64,000 nucleotides of DNA from Streptomyces sp. NBC_00306 (lineage in GTDB: Bacteria > Actinomycetota > Actinomycetes > Streptomycetales > Streptomycetaceae). How positions within the stretch are numbered: position 1 is the first letter of the stretch; every line of letters begins with the position of its first letter. Position numbers and translations under genes: made by a program. A model generated the notes under the pieces. The model did no database searches, was not told where the DNA came from, and saw only the letters and a program-made list of their open reading frames with translations. The stretch is taken from contig NZ_CP108032.1 in the NCBI RefSeq assembly GCF_036169555.1, positions 4,836,001-4,900,000 on the forward strand, written 5' to 3'. Positions 33,932 through 41,911 of the stretch are shown piece by piece.

Positions 33932-33950
33932 CGGGAGCGGCCTCAGTGCT
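33932..33950. repeat. 19-bp direct repeat, copy 2
   Basis: Identical to 33062-33080 and positioned the same way over the stop codon of the neighbouring gene. Consistent with duplication or insertion of a cassette by recombination at the 3' ends of immunity genes. Confidence 0.85.
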
Positions 33951-34614
33951 GCTCTTCGAAGTGGACGTGGACGGCGTCGAGAATGGCCCGCAGGACCGGC
34001 TTGGAGGCCCAGGGGATCACCTCGACGAGCCCGGCCCCCCGCGCCTGCGATGTGGGGAAAAACAGCAGAGCCTCCTGCACCTGTGCGGCCAGCGCGGACA
34101 TGTCCTGATGGCAGCGGTTCGGATGCTCGCTCGCGACGCCCTCCCGCACCCCTTCGTCGAAGTCCTCATACTCGCCAGAGTCCACCCACCACCAGAACTC
34201 CGCGATTCTGCCGAACTTCAGAACGGCTTCCCAGGCTGCCATGGGCAGTTCATCGAAATCCGGAAGAGACTCCCGTTCCTGAAGTCGGAGCAGACCGGAA
34301 AGCAGCCTGAGGAATTCCGGCCCCGGGAGATCGCCGGCGGCTTCGGCAAGCTTCTCGGAGAACCCGATGGGCGTCGCCGGCGGCTTCCCGGACTCGAGCT
34401 GATCCGAGAGCAGATCGAGGAGAGCCGACACCGTGGCCACGGGCATGGCCCAGTCGGTCTCCGGTGAGTTCCTGACCGTTCGGCAGAACCGGGCCAGCTC
34501 GTCCTCAAGGGCGGCGTTGGCGCTGTCCCGTCGGCACGCGACTGCCAGATCGAGGAGCCTGGAGACCGGGCCGTTGTTGAAGACAGCTCCGGTGTACGTG
34601 GTCATCTCGTGCAT
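33943..34614 (-). CDS. hypothetical protein in toxin-immunity array
   Basis: 223 aa, not recognised. Acidic, all-helical appearance (ALEDELARFCRTVRNSPETDW, LPDFDELPMAAWEAVLKFGRIAEFWWWVDSGEYEDFDEG), no signal peptide or membrane segment. Acidic helical proteins of this size at the end of toxin loci are usually immunity proteins, but there is no visible homology to the others here. The start is ATG 34614 or 34605. It lies 58 nt after the CdiI-like gene on the same strand. Confidence 0.65.
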   Translation of the reverse strand: MHEMTTYTGAVFNNGPVSRLLDLAVACRRDSANAALEDELARFCRTVRNSPETDWAMPVATVSALLDLLSDQLESGKPPATPIGFSEKLAEAAGDLPGPEFLRLLSGLLRLQERESLPDFDELPMAAWEAVLKFGRIAEFWWWVDSGEYEDFDEGVREGVASEHPNRCHQDMSALAAQVQEALLFFPTSQARGAGLVEVIPWASKPVLRAILDAVHVHFEEQH

Positions 34615-34672
34615 GCTGAGGGGCGCCCTGGAATGGACCGTCAGGATCTGACGGAGGCGCGGGAAGGGCTGC

Positions 34673-35314
34673 TCACCGCTGGCGCAGTTGCACGGCCAGG
34701 TCCGCGAGCCAGCCGCTGGGGGTGAAAGGCTCCGGCGGGTCGACCTCCATGCCCAACTCGTCCAGGGCCAAGGCGTAGTCCGACTCCTCCAGGGGAAGGG
34801 TCAGGGCATCGTGCACCTCACCCGTGAGCTGGGCGATCAGGCCGCTGTCTGTGGTGTCCAAGTAGTCCTGAAGCGCCTCGTCGTGGTCCTCGAACTCGTC
34901 GGGCATGTCCTGTGAGAACCAGCCGCCCAGAAGCTGCGCCAGTTCCGGGAAGCGGGCATGCCATTCCCAACGAGTCCGGGGCGGGGCGGGAGGCGGGGCC
35001 TGGCCCGTCTCGACGCTCTCCTTGAGCCGGTCGGCGAGGCGAATGAGCCACCCCTGGATCTCGTCGTCGGGAAGACCGACGTCCGGTACGGGATAGAACT
35101 CGCCGAGCCGCAGGCGCAGCCGCCCGGGCGGGTTGCCGGCGTACTCGCGCAGTTGCTGCTCGGCGATCGCGATCGCCCACGGGCGGGTGCGCCATGTGTG
35201 CCGGAGGTAGGCCGTGAGCGGTTCGTCGTCGTCGGCGTTCCGGCCTGTGTAGGCGCGGACGACCTGGTCCAACTCGCCGAACTTGCGGTCGTGTTCGCGC
35301 GGCTTCAGGGACAC
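34673..35314 (-). CDS. CdiI-like immunity protein
   Basis: 213 aa. Resembles contact-dependent growth inhibition immunity proteins found next to RNase A-like toxin domains: LDQVVRAYTGRNADDDEPLTAYLRHTW with paired acidic helices (DDEPL ... EFEDHDEALQDYLDT). It begins at GTG 35314, 8 nt after the detached RNase A-like module at 35323-35622, so the two form a minimal toxin-tip/immunity pair. It presumably binds and blocks that toxin domain in the cytosol. Confidence 0.65.
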   Translation of the reverse strand: MSLKPREHDRKFGELDQVVRAYTGRNADDDEPLTAYLRHTWRTRPWAIAIAEQQLREYAGNPPGRLRLRLGEFYPVPDVGLPDDEIQGWLIRLADRLKESVETGQAPPPAPPRTRWEWHARFPELAQLLGGWFSQDMPDEFEDHDEALQDYLDTTDSGLIAQLTGEVHDALTLPLEESDYALALDELGMEVDPPEPFTPSGWLADLAVQLRQR

Positions 35315-35322
35315 GGATGCCT

Positions 35323-35622
35323 CTAGAGGTAGATCGGGAAGGTGGCGTGGACGGTGAACCCGTGGGGGCTCGCCGTGTCCCGCTTGAGGACCACGCGGGC
35401 GGAACGGACGTCAATGGGCTCACGCCCGGCGAGCATCATCGCCTGCAACAGGACGCGCCCTACGGGCTGAGGGCGGGACGGCCAGGCGCTCTCGATGGTG
35501 AGCCGATCGCGGGTGGACTGTGCGAGCCAGCGGTGAATGACCTGCTCGTTGGCGGTCACGACGTGCTGGGTCGCCCACTGGGCGGTCTCCCGGTCGGGGT
35601 ACGTGGCGGACCGAGTTCTCAT
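35323..35622 (-). CDS. detached C-terminal part of an RNase A-like toxin domain
   Basis: 99 aa. Aligns by eye with the last ~100 residues of the effector upstream: SATYPDRETAQWATQ matches ASTFKDLDTAQRVTQ, followed by h-HRWL / h-KNWI, an h-GR segment and a final strand (RVVLKRD, FTVHATFP). The N-terminal part of the domain, which contains the HTATRHVGL-type His motif, is missing. It may be an orphan toxin module usable by recombination with the effector, or a remnant. It starts 12 nt after the preceding immunity gene. Confidence 0.65.
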   Translation of the reverse strand: MRTRSATYPDRETAQWATQHVVTANEQVIHRWLAQSTRDRLTIESAWPSRPQPVGRVLLQAMMLAGREPIDVRSARVVLKRDTASPHGFTVHATFPIYL

Positions 35623-35634
35623 GGTTCTGAGTAC

Positions 35635-36345
35635 CTATTGCCTTTTCCAGACGGGTGGGTGGTGGGCCTTCATATGGTCGATGCACGTCTGCGCCAACAA
35701 CGGGAGGAACTCCATGAAATCCGGCTCCCCCGAGCCTCCGCCGTGTTCCTGAGCGAAGAATCGGTCGACGGTGTCTTCGTCGTGGAAGACAGCCAGCGCC
35801 TCATAGCACTCGGCGGCCACTCCGGGGAGTTCCCAGGGGCACTGCGGATGGACATGATCGATCCACATCTGGAGGCCCTCTTCAATCGTAGATCCACTCA
35901 TGTCGTCGGAGATCGCAGTGCCGTCCTGGCCGAAGTAGACGGACAGCAGAGGAATGAGGCGTGGAAAACGCAGAGAGAGCTCGGATGTTGTCACCATGAC
36001 ATCGCCTCTGGGCTTCGAGGTGCATTCCTCGACATGGTCGGCGATCTCTCGGAGGGTGACAGGTGTCATATCCAGCGGACTTGCTTGTGGAATCCTCTTC
36101 GGGAGGGGCGTTCCTTTTGTCAGTGCATCGGTGAAGAGATCAGCCGTCAGGCGCAGTTCGGCAGCGACTTCCCACAGGTTCCGTCCGCCGCCGGCAGCGG
36201 CGTAGTCCATCCCTCGCACCATCGGTGCCACGATGGGTTCCCACAGGTCGCGTTCTACCGGAAGTTTGCGGTGGAACGGTTTCAGGAGAGCTCTGGCACC
36301 CGAGATTCGGAAGTGCTCGCGCTGCCGCGGCGCAGATGTGGCCAT
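35635..36345 (-). CDS. putative cognate immunity protein of the RNase A-like effector
   Basis: 236 aa, directly downstream of the effector with a 3-nt gap, the standard immunity position. Mostly helical and acidic with the shared WELPGVAAECYEALAVF and DRFFAQEHGGGSG motifs also found in the 248-aa protein at 33073-33819. No enzymatic motif. Local base composition is visibly less GC-rich than in the flanking housekeeping genes, consistent with horizontal spread. Function is inferred from position and family pattern. Confidence 0.7.
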   Translation of the reverse strand: MATSAPRQREHFRISGARALLKPFHRKLPVERDLWEPIVAPMVRGMDYAAAGGGRNLWEVAAELRLTADLFTDALTKGTPLPKRIPQASPLDMTPVTLREIADHVEECTSKPRGDVMVTTSELSLRFPRLIPLLSVYFGQDGTAISDDMSGSTIEEGLQMWIDHVHPQCPWELPGVAAECYEALAVFHDEDTVDRFFAQEHGGGSGEPDFMEFLPLLAQTCIDHMKAHHPPVWKRQ

Positions 36346-36348
36346 GAG

Positions 36349-38316
36349 CTAACTCTCCTTGTCGCCCACTACAGGCATGGACGTCATGACGACGAAGGGC
36401 GGATCGAGGTCTTCATTGAAGACGAGTTTAGTCTTGACGCCGTAGGTGTCCTCTGCCTTGTTCGCCGGGAAGGGATCGTCCCTCATGTGTTGACGGTCGA
36501 TGCTCCTCCCTGTCGTGCCGTACGGTGTGCTGTCCAGTGGCAGTTCAAGGGGCTCCCTCTTGGACCCGGACTGCTGGCGTTCGATCCAGTTCTTGATTTC
36601 GTCCGCATGCTCGTCGATGTTGTACTGAGTCACTCGCTGCGCTGTGTCGAGATCCTTGAACGTCGAGGCGTTTGCCGGAAACGGCTGGCCGTGCGGCCAC
36701 GCAGGTGGGGGCTGCCCTTCGATGACAGGCCGAGGGCCTTTCTTGAGATCGTCCCGTAGTCGCTGCGCGAGCTGCTCGTCCGTCAGCCCCACATGCCGTG
36801 TTGCCGTATGGGAGTTCTCAAGCCACTCGGTTGACGCAAGGTCGATCTGGTAGATGCCCAGGTCGGTGTGGCCATCCTTCGTCCATCTGTGGCGAGGCTT
36901 GAACTCGTCCAGAGCTCGTGCTCCGAACGATCGGGCCCTCGCTTCACCAGCCGCGAAGGTCGGAGCGCTCAAGAATGCCTCGTCGAGTTCCGCCATGAGT
37001 TTGTCGACCTTGGCGGAGGCCTCGTGGAAGGCCTTGTGACAGGCCTCGACAGCGGCGTCGGCACCCGACTTGTCCATGTGGGAGCGGAACGTCATGACGA
37101 TCTCACCGAACGCCAACGTCGCCGTCAGTCGAGTCAACTCCGCAAGGTCGAGGCCAGTAGTGAGATCTTTGATCGTCGCTTTCGCTGCCTCGGCCCCGAG
37201 GCGGGAAGTCGTCTCACGCGCTTTGTCGGCGGCGTCGGCGGCGTCGTGGAAAGCCTGATGCAGTTCATTGGCGGTTTTCGCCAGGACCTCGATGATAGGG
37301 CGCCTGGCATTGGCAGCCTCTGACCCTTTGGTCTTCCAATCCCGGCTGCCGGGAGTGTCCCGAGCCACGTCCTGGTTGTCCGAGTCGCGGCTCCGCCCCC
37401 AGGCGGTCGTACCCCAGATCGACTGGCAGAACGCGTTCATGGCACCTTGCCACTCGCTGTTGCCGCTATTGGTGATGTACGCGATGCAGTCCGAGAAGCT
37501 CTTGGCCGACTGCTTCGCAGACTTGCCCGACACCTGCCACGCGTCGCCGATCGCTCTCAGCTGCCCAGTGTCCGCGCCTGGGGTGATTTCCACCGTCTTG
37601 CCGAGCCGGAGCCCGTGTTCGAACGCTTCCTTGAAGGTGTCGGCCAGCCAGTCCGGCCCGTCGCCCGCCCACGCCAAGAGGGGCCCCGAGTGGTCGCCCG
37701 TTCCGGTCCATTTGATCGAAGAGACGGATTCGTAAGTGACTTTGCCGACGCACACCGGTGGACTTTGGAGAGGCGGCATCTCCAGCTGGTGGTGCCGATT
37801 GGCCTGACGTGAGTTCCAATCCGCACGCTGATAGTTGTTCGCTGTCTCCGTCAGGCCGACCACGACGCCCTCGATGCTGAGGATTGCCCGCGCCCAGACC
37901 TCCAGGTACCGCTTCGCGACCTTCTTGTAGGCGTCCGCGAACGCGTCCGCACCATGACCGCGGCCGGCCACTTGGGTCTGGCTCCACCCGCCCACGGAAC
38001 CGAGCAGACCTGTCGCGGACTTGTGGAACTCGAACTGCTGGTTGCTGACCAGCCCCGACGCGTAGTAGACGTGGCTCGGCCTGATGTCGAACCCGCCAGG
38101 GGTGTTGGGCGGCTCGGCGGGCTTGAGGTCCTCGACGTTCCGCTTACGTTCCCGTTCCGCCGACCCGGTGTCATGGCGGGAGATGTCCACGCCATTGGGG
38201 TCTTCGAGCGACCCGGGAGAAGGTTCTGGCGTTGGCTCGCCAGAAGGTGACTTCGGCGAGTCGCCGCCTGATGCAGGAGGAGCTGAGCCGGAGGGTGCGG
38301 GAGTCGGCTCCGCCAT
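36349..38316 (-). CDS. polymorphic toxin: WXG100-type secretion region plus C-terminal RNase A-like domain
   Basis: 655 aa. Residues 1-75 are Pro/Ser/Asp-rich. Residues 80-490 are helical, with GGWSQTQVAGRGHGADAFA and long coiled segments typical of type VII-associated effectors. Residues about 492-650 read as the bacterial CdiA-CT RNase A domain: DLASTEWLENSHTATRHVGLT, then the STFKDLDTAQ helix, TGRSIDRQHM, and a final KTKLVFNED / FVVMTSMP strand pair. The inferred product is a secreted ribonuclease used against competitors. ATG 38316 overlaps the WXG100 gene stop (TGATG); the longer frame to 38439 is rejected. Codon and base use are AT-richer than the surroundings. Confidence 0.8.
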   Translation of the reverse strand: MAEPTPAPSGSAPPASGGDSPKSPSGEPTPEPSPGSLEDPNGVDISRHDTGSAERERKRNVEDLKPAEPPNTPGGFDIRPSHVYYASGLVSNQQFEFHKSATGLLGSVGGWSQTQVAGRGHGADAFADAYKKVAKRYLEVWARAILSIEGVVVGLTETANNYQRADWNSRQANRHHQLEMPPLQSPPVCVGKVTYESVSSIKWTGTGDHSGPLLAWAGDGPDWLADTFKEAFEHGLRLGKTVEITPGADTGQLRAIGDAWQVSGKSAKQSAKSFSDCIAYITNSGNSEWQGAMNAFCQSIWGTTAWGRSRDSDNQDVARDTPGSRDWKTKGSEAANARRPIIEVLAKTANELHQAFHDAADAADKARETTSRLGAEAAKATIKDLTTGLDLAELTRLTATLAFGEIVMTFRSHMDKSGADAAVEACHKAFHEASAKVDKLMAELDEAFLSAPTFAAGEARARSFGARALDEFKPRHRWTKDGHTDLGIYQIDLASTEWLENSHTATRHVGLTDEQLAQRLRDDLKKGPRPVIEGQPPPAWPHGQPFPANASTFKDLDTAQRVTQYNIDEHADEIKNWIERQQSGSKREPLELPLDSTPYGTTGRSIDRQHMRDDPFPANKAEDTYGVKTKLVFNEDLDPPFVVMTSMPVVGDKES

Positions 38317-38615
38317 CAGGAGGCCCCCCACCCTCGCAGCACAGCCCTGTGCGCCTCCGCGTAGTTCGCGTGGCCGGTCGTCACCACCTCGTGCAACCAG
38401 GCCTGTGCCGCCTGGAGGTCCTGCATCTGGCGGTCCCACTTGTCGAGTTCGTCGACGAAGGCCTCGCGCGCCTCGCCCTTCCAGGTCAGGACGGCCTTCT
38501 CAGTCCTGCCGTACAGGACCTCCAAGCCCTCGTTCAGCTTTCTTAGGACGTCCTCGAGCTCTCTCGCCAGGTCTGTCAGCGTCGAGAAGTTCACACCTAT
38601 GTGGTCGTCGGTCAT
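38316..38615 (-). CDS. WXG100 family protein (first)
   Basis: 99 aa, the standard EsxA-like length. Two helices flank the turn motif W-K-G in VLTWKGEAREAF, and a long second helix (DELDKWDRQMQDLQAAQAWLHEVV) follows. The start is ATG 38615 (MTDDHIGVNF). It is translationally coupled to the effector, so it probably acts as a secretion partner or chaperone for it through an ESX/type VII apparatus encoded elsewhere. Confidence 0.85.
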   Translation of the reverse strand: MTDDHIGVNFSTLTDLARELEDVLRKLNEGLEVLYGRTEKAVLTWKGEAREAFVDELDKWDRQMQDLQAAQAWLHEVVTTGHANYAEAHRAVLRGWGAS

Positions 38616-38643
38616 TCCGTGCCCCCGGGCCGGTCTCTTCTGG

Positions 38644-39033
38644 TCACATGTCCCGCAGCGCGCTGCGCGCTGATGCCCCTGAGGGTTCACCGGACAGTTC
38701 ACGTGCTTCGCGGGCTACGTCCACCCCAGAGGCGATGCTCCGTATCTGCCGCATCGTCTCGAGGTCCTCCTCAGTGAAGCCGTCCCTGCCGAGGAGTACC
38801 GCCGTCTCGATGACCTTCAGCGTTTCCCGAATGCGTACCGCGTCCTCGGCCGCGCCCCGATGCAGGGCCCGGTAGCCCTTGGCCGCCTCACCCTGCCAGC
38901 CTGCCTCGATGCGGTCGACGATCGCGTCCATCCGCCGGACCTGGTTGTCCAGATGGCGCTGCATGCTGTCGAGGTCCCGGGCCAGTCGGGTCAGGTCGCC
39001 GCTCGACGCGACCAAGTCGGCATTGTTCTCCAC
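38644..39033 (-). CDS. WXG100-like protein (second)
   Basis: 129 aa, with the W-Q-G turn in EAGWQGEAAKGY between two helices and a helical C-terminal tail. The start is GTG 39033 (VENNADLVASSG) with AGGGGGA 5 nt upstream; GTG 39057 is an alternative. It lies 28 nt before the other WXG100 gene, forming an EsxA/EsxB-like pair. No secretion ATPase or membrane component is present in the window. Confidence 0.8.
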   Translation of the reverse strand: MENNADLVASSGDLTRLARDLDSMQRHLDNQVRRMDAIVDRIEAGWQGEAAKGYRALHRGAAEDAVRIRETLKVIETAVLLGRDGFTEEDLETMRQIRSIASGVDVAREARELSGEPSGASARSALRDM

Positions 39034-39121
39034 GGCTCCCCCTGTCGTGTGGTCCACGGCAGCCTAACAACGGCCCCTGACAGCACGGTGGTTGCAGAAG
39101 GGAAGCCTCGTGTGACGTGCG

Positions 39122-40288
39122 CTACGCCGGACGCCCCACCAGCATTGTCGGCGCCCCCGCCACCCTCGTCAGGAACACCGTCGCCGCGTTCCGCCCCTGC
39201 GGTTTCACCTTCCGGCGCAGTTCCTCCGGTTCCACCGCCGAGCCGCGCTTCTTCACCGTCAGGTTGCCGACCTCCCGCTCCCGCAGAAGCGCCTTCAGTT
39301 TCTTGAGGTTGAAGGGGAGTTCGTCCGTGATCTCGTACGCGGTGGCGAACGGCGTCGGGCGCAGTTCGTCCGCCGTGATGTACGCGATCGTCTCGTCGAT
39401 CAGGCCGCCGTCCAGGTCCTCCGCAACCTCCGCCACCAGGTGCGCCCGGATCACCGCGCCGTCCGGCTCGTAGAGGTAGCGGCCCACCGTGCGGACCGCC
39501 GGGTCCGGCAGGCCGCGGCCGGGCAGGGAGTGCGGGCCCGGGAGCAGGGTGGCGCGGCGGGTGCCGGGGGTGGTGCCGAACCACAGCACCGCCTCCTTCA
39601 CATCGCCGCCGTCCGAGATCCACTCCGCCTCGGCGTCGTCCGGGATCAGTTCGTGCGGGATGCCCGGGGCGATCTTCACCGCGCCGGTGCCCGCCCGGCG
39701 TACCGCCTCGATCGCCCAGGACAGGGGAGGGGAGTACGCCTCCGGGTCGAAGATGCGGCCCCGGCCTCCCCGGCGTGCCGGGTCCAGGAACACCGCGCCC
39801 GGTCCGGTCGCGATCTCCGTGACGTCCGCGCAGCGCACCTCGATCCGGTCACCGAGCTCCAGCGCGTCCGCGTTCGCGCGCGCCGTCTCCGCCGTCAGCG
39901 GGTCGCGGTCCACCGCGAGGACGCGGATGCCGGCCCGGGCCAGGGCGATCGCGTCGCCGCCGATCCCGCAGCACAGGTCGGTGACCTCGGCCGTGCCGAG
40001 CTCCCCGAAGCGCCGGGCCCGGTACTCCGCGACCGGCTTGCGCGTCGACTGCTCGACACCGTTCGGCGTGAAGTACATCCGGTACGCGTCCTGCTCGCCG
40101 AACTTCGCGACCGCCCGCTGCCGCAGCCGCGCCTGTCCCAGGGCCGCCGAGACCAGCTCGGTGGCGTGTTCGCGGCGCAGCCGCGTGGCGATCGCCAGTT
40201 CCTCGGCCGGGTCGTGGTCCCGCAGGGCGGCGAGCAGGGTCCGGCCTTCCTCGGTACGGAGGGCGGCGAAGAGTGGGAGGTCGTTCAC
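39122..40288 (-). CDS. THUMP-like domain class I SAM-dependent methyltransferase
   Basis: 388 aa. SAM-binding motif I is DLCCGIGGDAIALA, with post-I VLAVDRDP and DPARRGGRGR as the likely catalytic-loop motif. The C-terminal ~80 residues (TPFATAYEITDELPFNLKKLKALL ... LTVKKRGSAVEPEELRRKVK) form the THUMP-like domain usual in this family. A target RNA is likely but unidentified. It is divergent from the deacetylase and convergent with nothing; the WXG100 genes follow 89 nt downstream on the same strand. Confidence 0.9.
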   Translation of the reverse strand: MNDLPLFAALRTEEGRTLLAALRDHDPAEELAIATRLRREHATELVSAALGQARLRQRAVAKFGEQDAYRMYFTPNGVEQSTRKPVAEYRARRFGELGTAEVTDLCCGIGGDAIALARAGIRVLAVDRDPLTAETARANADALELGDRIEVRCADVTEIATGPGAVFLDPARRGGRGRIFDPEAYSPPLSWAIEAVRRAGTGAVKIAPGIPHELIPDDAEAEWISDGGDVKEAVLWFGTTPGTRRATLLPGPHSLPGRGLPDPAVRTVGRYLYEPDGAVIRAHLVAEVAEDLDGGLIDETIAYITADELRPTPFATAYEITDELPFNLKKLKALLREREVGNLTVKKRGSAVEPEELRRKVKPQGRNAATVFLTRVAGAPTMLVGRPA

Positions 40289-40405
40289 CGGCCCATTGTG
40301 GGCCAGGTGGGCGATGGTCTGCCCGTGGTGGAGGTGTCGGCCCGGCCGTGGGGATCCGTGCTGACAGGATCCAGCGCCATGCAGCTAGTCGGACAAAACG
40401 GAAAC

Positions 40406-41332
40406 ATGCCAGCAAAACTCACCCGATCGCGTCGCGGCCGGGCGCACCGCCGTGCCGTCGCGGCCGCCCTGCTCGTCGCCCTCCTCGGCTCCGCCTGTGC
40501 GGCCGAGTCCACGGACGGGGCCGGCGGCCCGAAGGCCGACCGTCATCCCGAGGCCCGGAAGGAGGCCGGCGCGGCAGGCGCGCTCGCCGCCCGCGCGGCC
40601 CGGATCAAGCGCGACCAGACGGCCCGGGCGGCCGCCGCCAAGAAGTGGGGCCTCTCCCGGACCCCGTTGGCCGCACCGCCGCCGCCCGCCGTCAAGCCGA
40701 AGATCACCACCCGCAAGGGCTTCGAGGTCGAGGGGCAGGATTCGATGCCGCCCGTCTTCACGACCGTTCCGGTCAAGGAGAAGGTCGTCTTCCTGACGAT
40801 CGACGACGGCTCGGAGAAGGACCCCGACCTGCTGCGGATGATGAGCGATCTGCGGATCCCGTACAGCGCGTTCCTCAGCGACTACGTCATCAACGACGAC
40901 TACGACTACTTCCAGCGGATGCAGGACCGCGGGGTCTCGCTGCACAACCACACCCTCAACCACCGCTATCTGCCCGGTCTTTCCTACGCCGCGCAGAAGC
41001 GGGAGATCTGCGACCAGCAGGAGAAGCTCGAGAAGCGGTACGGCAAGCGGCCGCCGCTCTTCCGGCCGCCGTACGGCAACTACAACCGGGACACCCTGCG
41101 GGCCGCGCGCTCGTGCGGCGTCAAGGCCGTGCCGCTGTGGGCCGCCGAGGCGTTCCCCGACCACATGGAATGGCGCGAGTGGGACCGGGATCTGCACCCG
41201 GGCGACATCATCCTCACCCACTTCCGCGGCAGCGACGAGTGGAAGGGCACCATGCCCGACATGATCCGCAAGGTCATGAAGACGGTGACCGACAAGGGGT
41301 ACGCCGTGGCCAAGCTGGAGGACTACGTATGA
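40406..41332 (+). CDS. exported polysaccharide deacetylase (NodB domain)
   Basis: 308 aa. Basic n-region, hydrophobic h-region and a Cys (AAALLVALLGSACAAES) suggest export, possibly as a lipoprotein although the lipobox is atypical. The NodB catalytic motifs are TIDDG (residue Asp pair), HNHTLNH, RPPYGNYN and a final LTHF; all metal-binding residues appear present. It probably deacetylates peptidoglycan or a surface glycan. ATG 40406 was chosen; ATG 40379 is also possible. The lipoprotein gene overlaps its stop (ATGA). Confidence 0.9.
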   Translation: MPAKLTRSRRGRAHRRAVAAALLVALLGSACAAESTDGAGGPKADRHPEARKEAGAAGALAARAARIKRDQTARAAAAKKWGLSRTPLAAPPPPAVKPKITTRKGFEVEGQDSMPPVFTTVPVKEKVVFLTIDDGSEKDPDLLRMMSDLRIPYSAFLSDYVINDDYDYFQRMQDRGVSLHNHTLNHRYLPGLSYAAQKREICDQQEKLEKRYGKRPPLFRPPYGNYNRDTLRAARSCGVKAVPLWAAEAFPDHMEWREWDRDLHPGDIILTHFRGSDEWKGTMPDMIRKVMKTVTDKGYAVAKLEDYV

Positions 41333-41751
41333 GCCGCGCGCTCCGGCCGTCGGCCGCGACGGTGGTCGTGGCCGGTGCGCTGCTCGTCTGTGTCGGCTGT
41401 GCCCCGGCAGCCGTGGACCCGCTCGAACGGCTCGGCCGCAGGGCGGTCGAGAAGGTCGACCCCGGGCCCACGGCGCCGGCGGTACGCCGAGTGGGCGCAC
41501 TCCCGGGACCGTCGCGCGCCGAGGGCCGCGTCCGCTCCGAGGGTCTCGACGCTCCGGGTCTCGCCGAACCGGCGACCCGGCTGCTGGGCCGTATCCACCG
41601 GGTCCATCGCGCCCATGGCACCCATCGCGCCCATCGCCCGCACCGTGCGTACGACGCCGCGCCGGGCCGTACGCACGAAGCCTGGCCGGGCCGTGGGGGC
41701 GAAGCCGCGCCCCGGGGAGCCCGTGACGCGCCGCGCAGGGCCGGCCCCTGA
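41329..41751 (+). CDS. small lipoprotein with His/Arg repeat
   Basis: 140 aa, function unknown. The N-terminal signal with VVVAGALLVCVGCAPAA ends at a lipobox-like Cys. The C-terminal half contains a run of H-R-x-H-R-A-H-like units (GRIHRVHRAHGTHRAHRPHRAYD) encoded by an imperfect short DNA repeat at about 41587-41650, and then an Arg/Pro/Gly-rich tail. Coupled to the deacetylase, so perhaps its partner at the membrane. The extreme C-terminus may be noise; family length is unknown. Confidence 0.65.
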   Translation: MSRALRPSAATVVVAGALLVCVGCAPAAVDPLERLGRRAVEKVDPGPTAPAVRRVGALPGPSRAEGRVRSEGLDAPGLAEPATRLLGRIHRVHRAHGTHRAHRPHRAYDAAPGRTHEAWPGRGGEAAPRGARDAPRRAGP

Positions 41752-41864
41752 CATGCCCGGCCCCTGACCCGCCCGGCCCCTGACACGCCCGGGGCCGGGG
41801 AACGCCCCGCCCCGCCCGTGCGTTTCCCCCACACGAGCGGAACGACCCGCCGCAGGGTGGTGAA

Positions 41865-41891
41865 TTGGCACTCCGCTTGACCGAGTGCTAA
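41865..41891 (+). promoter_or_regulatory. CIRCE operator 1 (HrcA binding site)
   Basis: TTGGCACTC-N9-GAGTGCTAA, one mismatch from the CIRCE consensus TTAGCACTC-N9-GAGTGCTAA. It overlaps the -35 hexamer and part of the spacer of the groES promoter, so bound HrcA would block RNA polymerase. Confidence 0.92.
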
Positions 41892-41906
41892 TCGCAGTCA
41901 TAGTCT
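41877..41906 (+). promoter_or_regulatory. groES-groEL1 promoter
   Basis: TTGACC (41877-41882) and TAGTCT (41901-41906) with an 18-bp spacer, the same hexamers as the rplM promoter. It is sandwiched between the two CIRCE elements, and the leader to groES is about 125 nt. Confidence 0.85.
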
Positions 41907-41911
41907 CGGCA

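Noticed and set aside
38316..38439. Longer N-terminus for the RNase A-like effector
   Set aside because: The extension lies within the WXG100 gene in another frame; the ATG overlapping that gene's stop is the better start.
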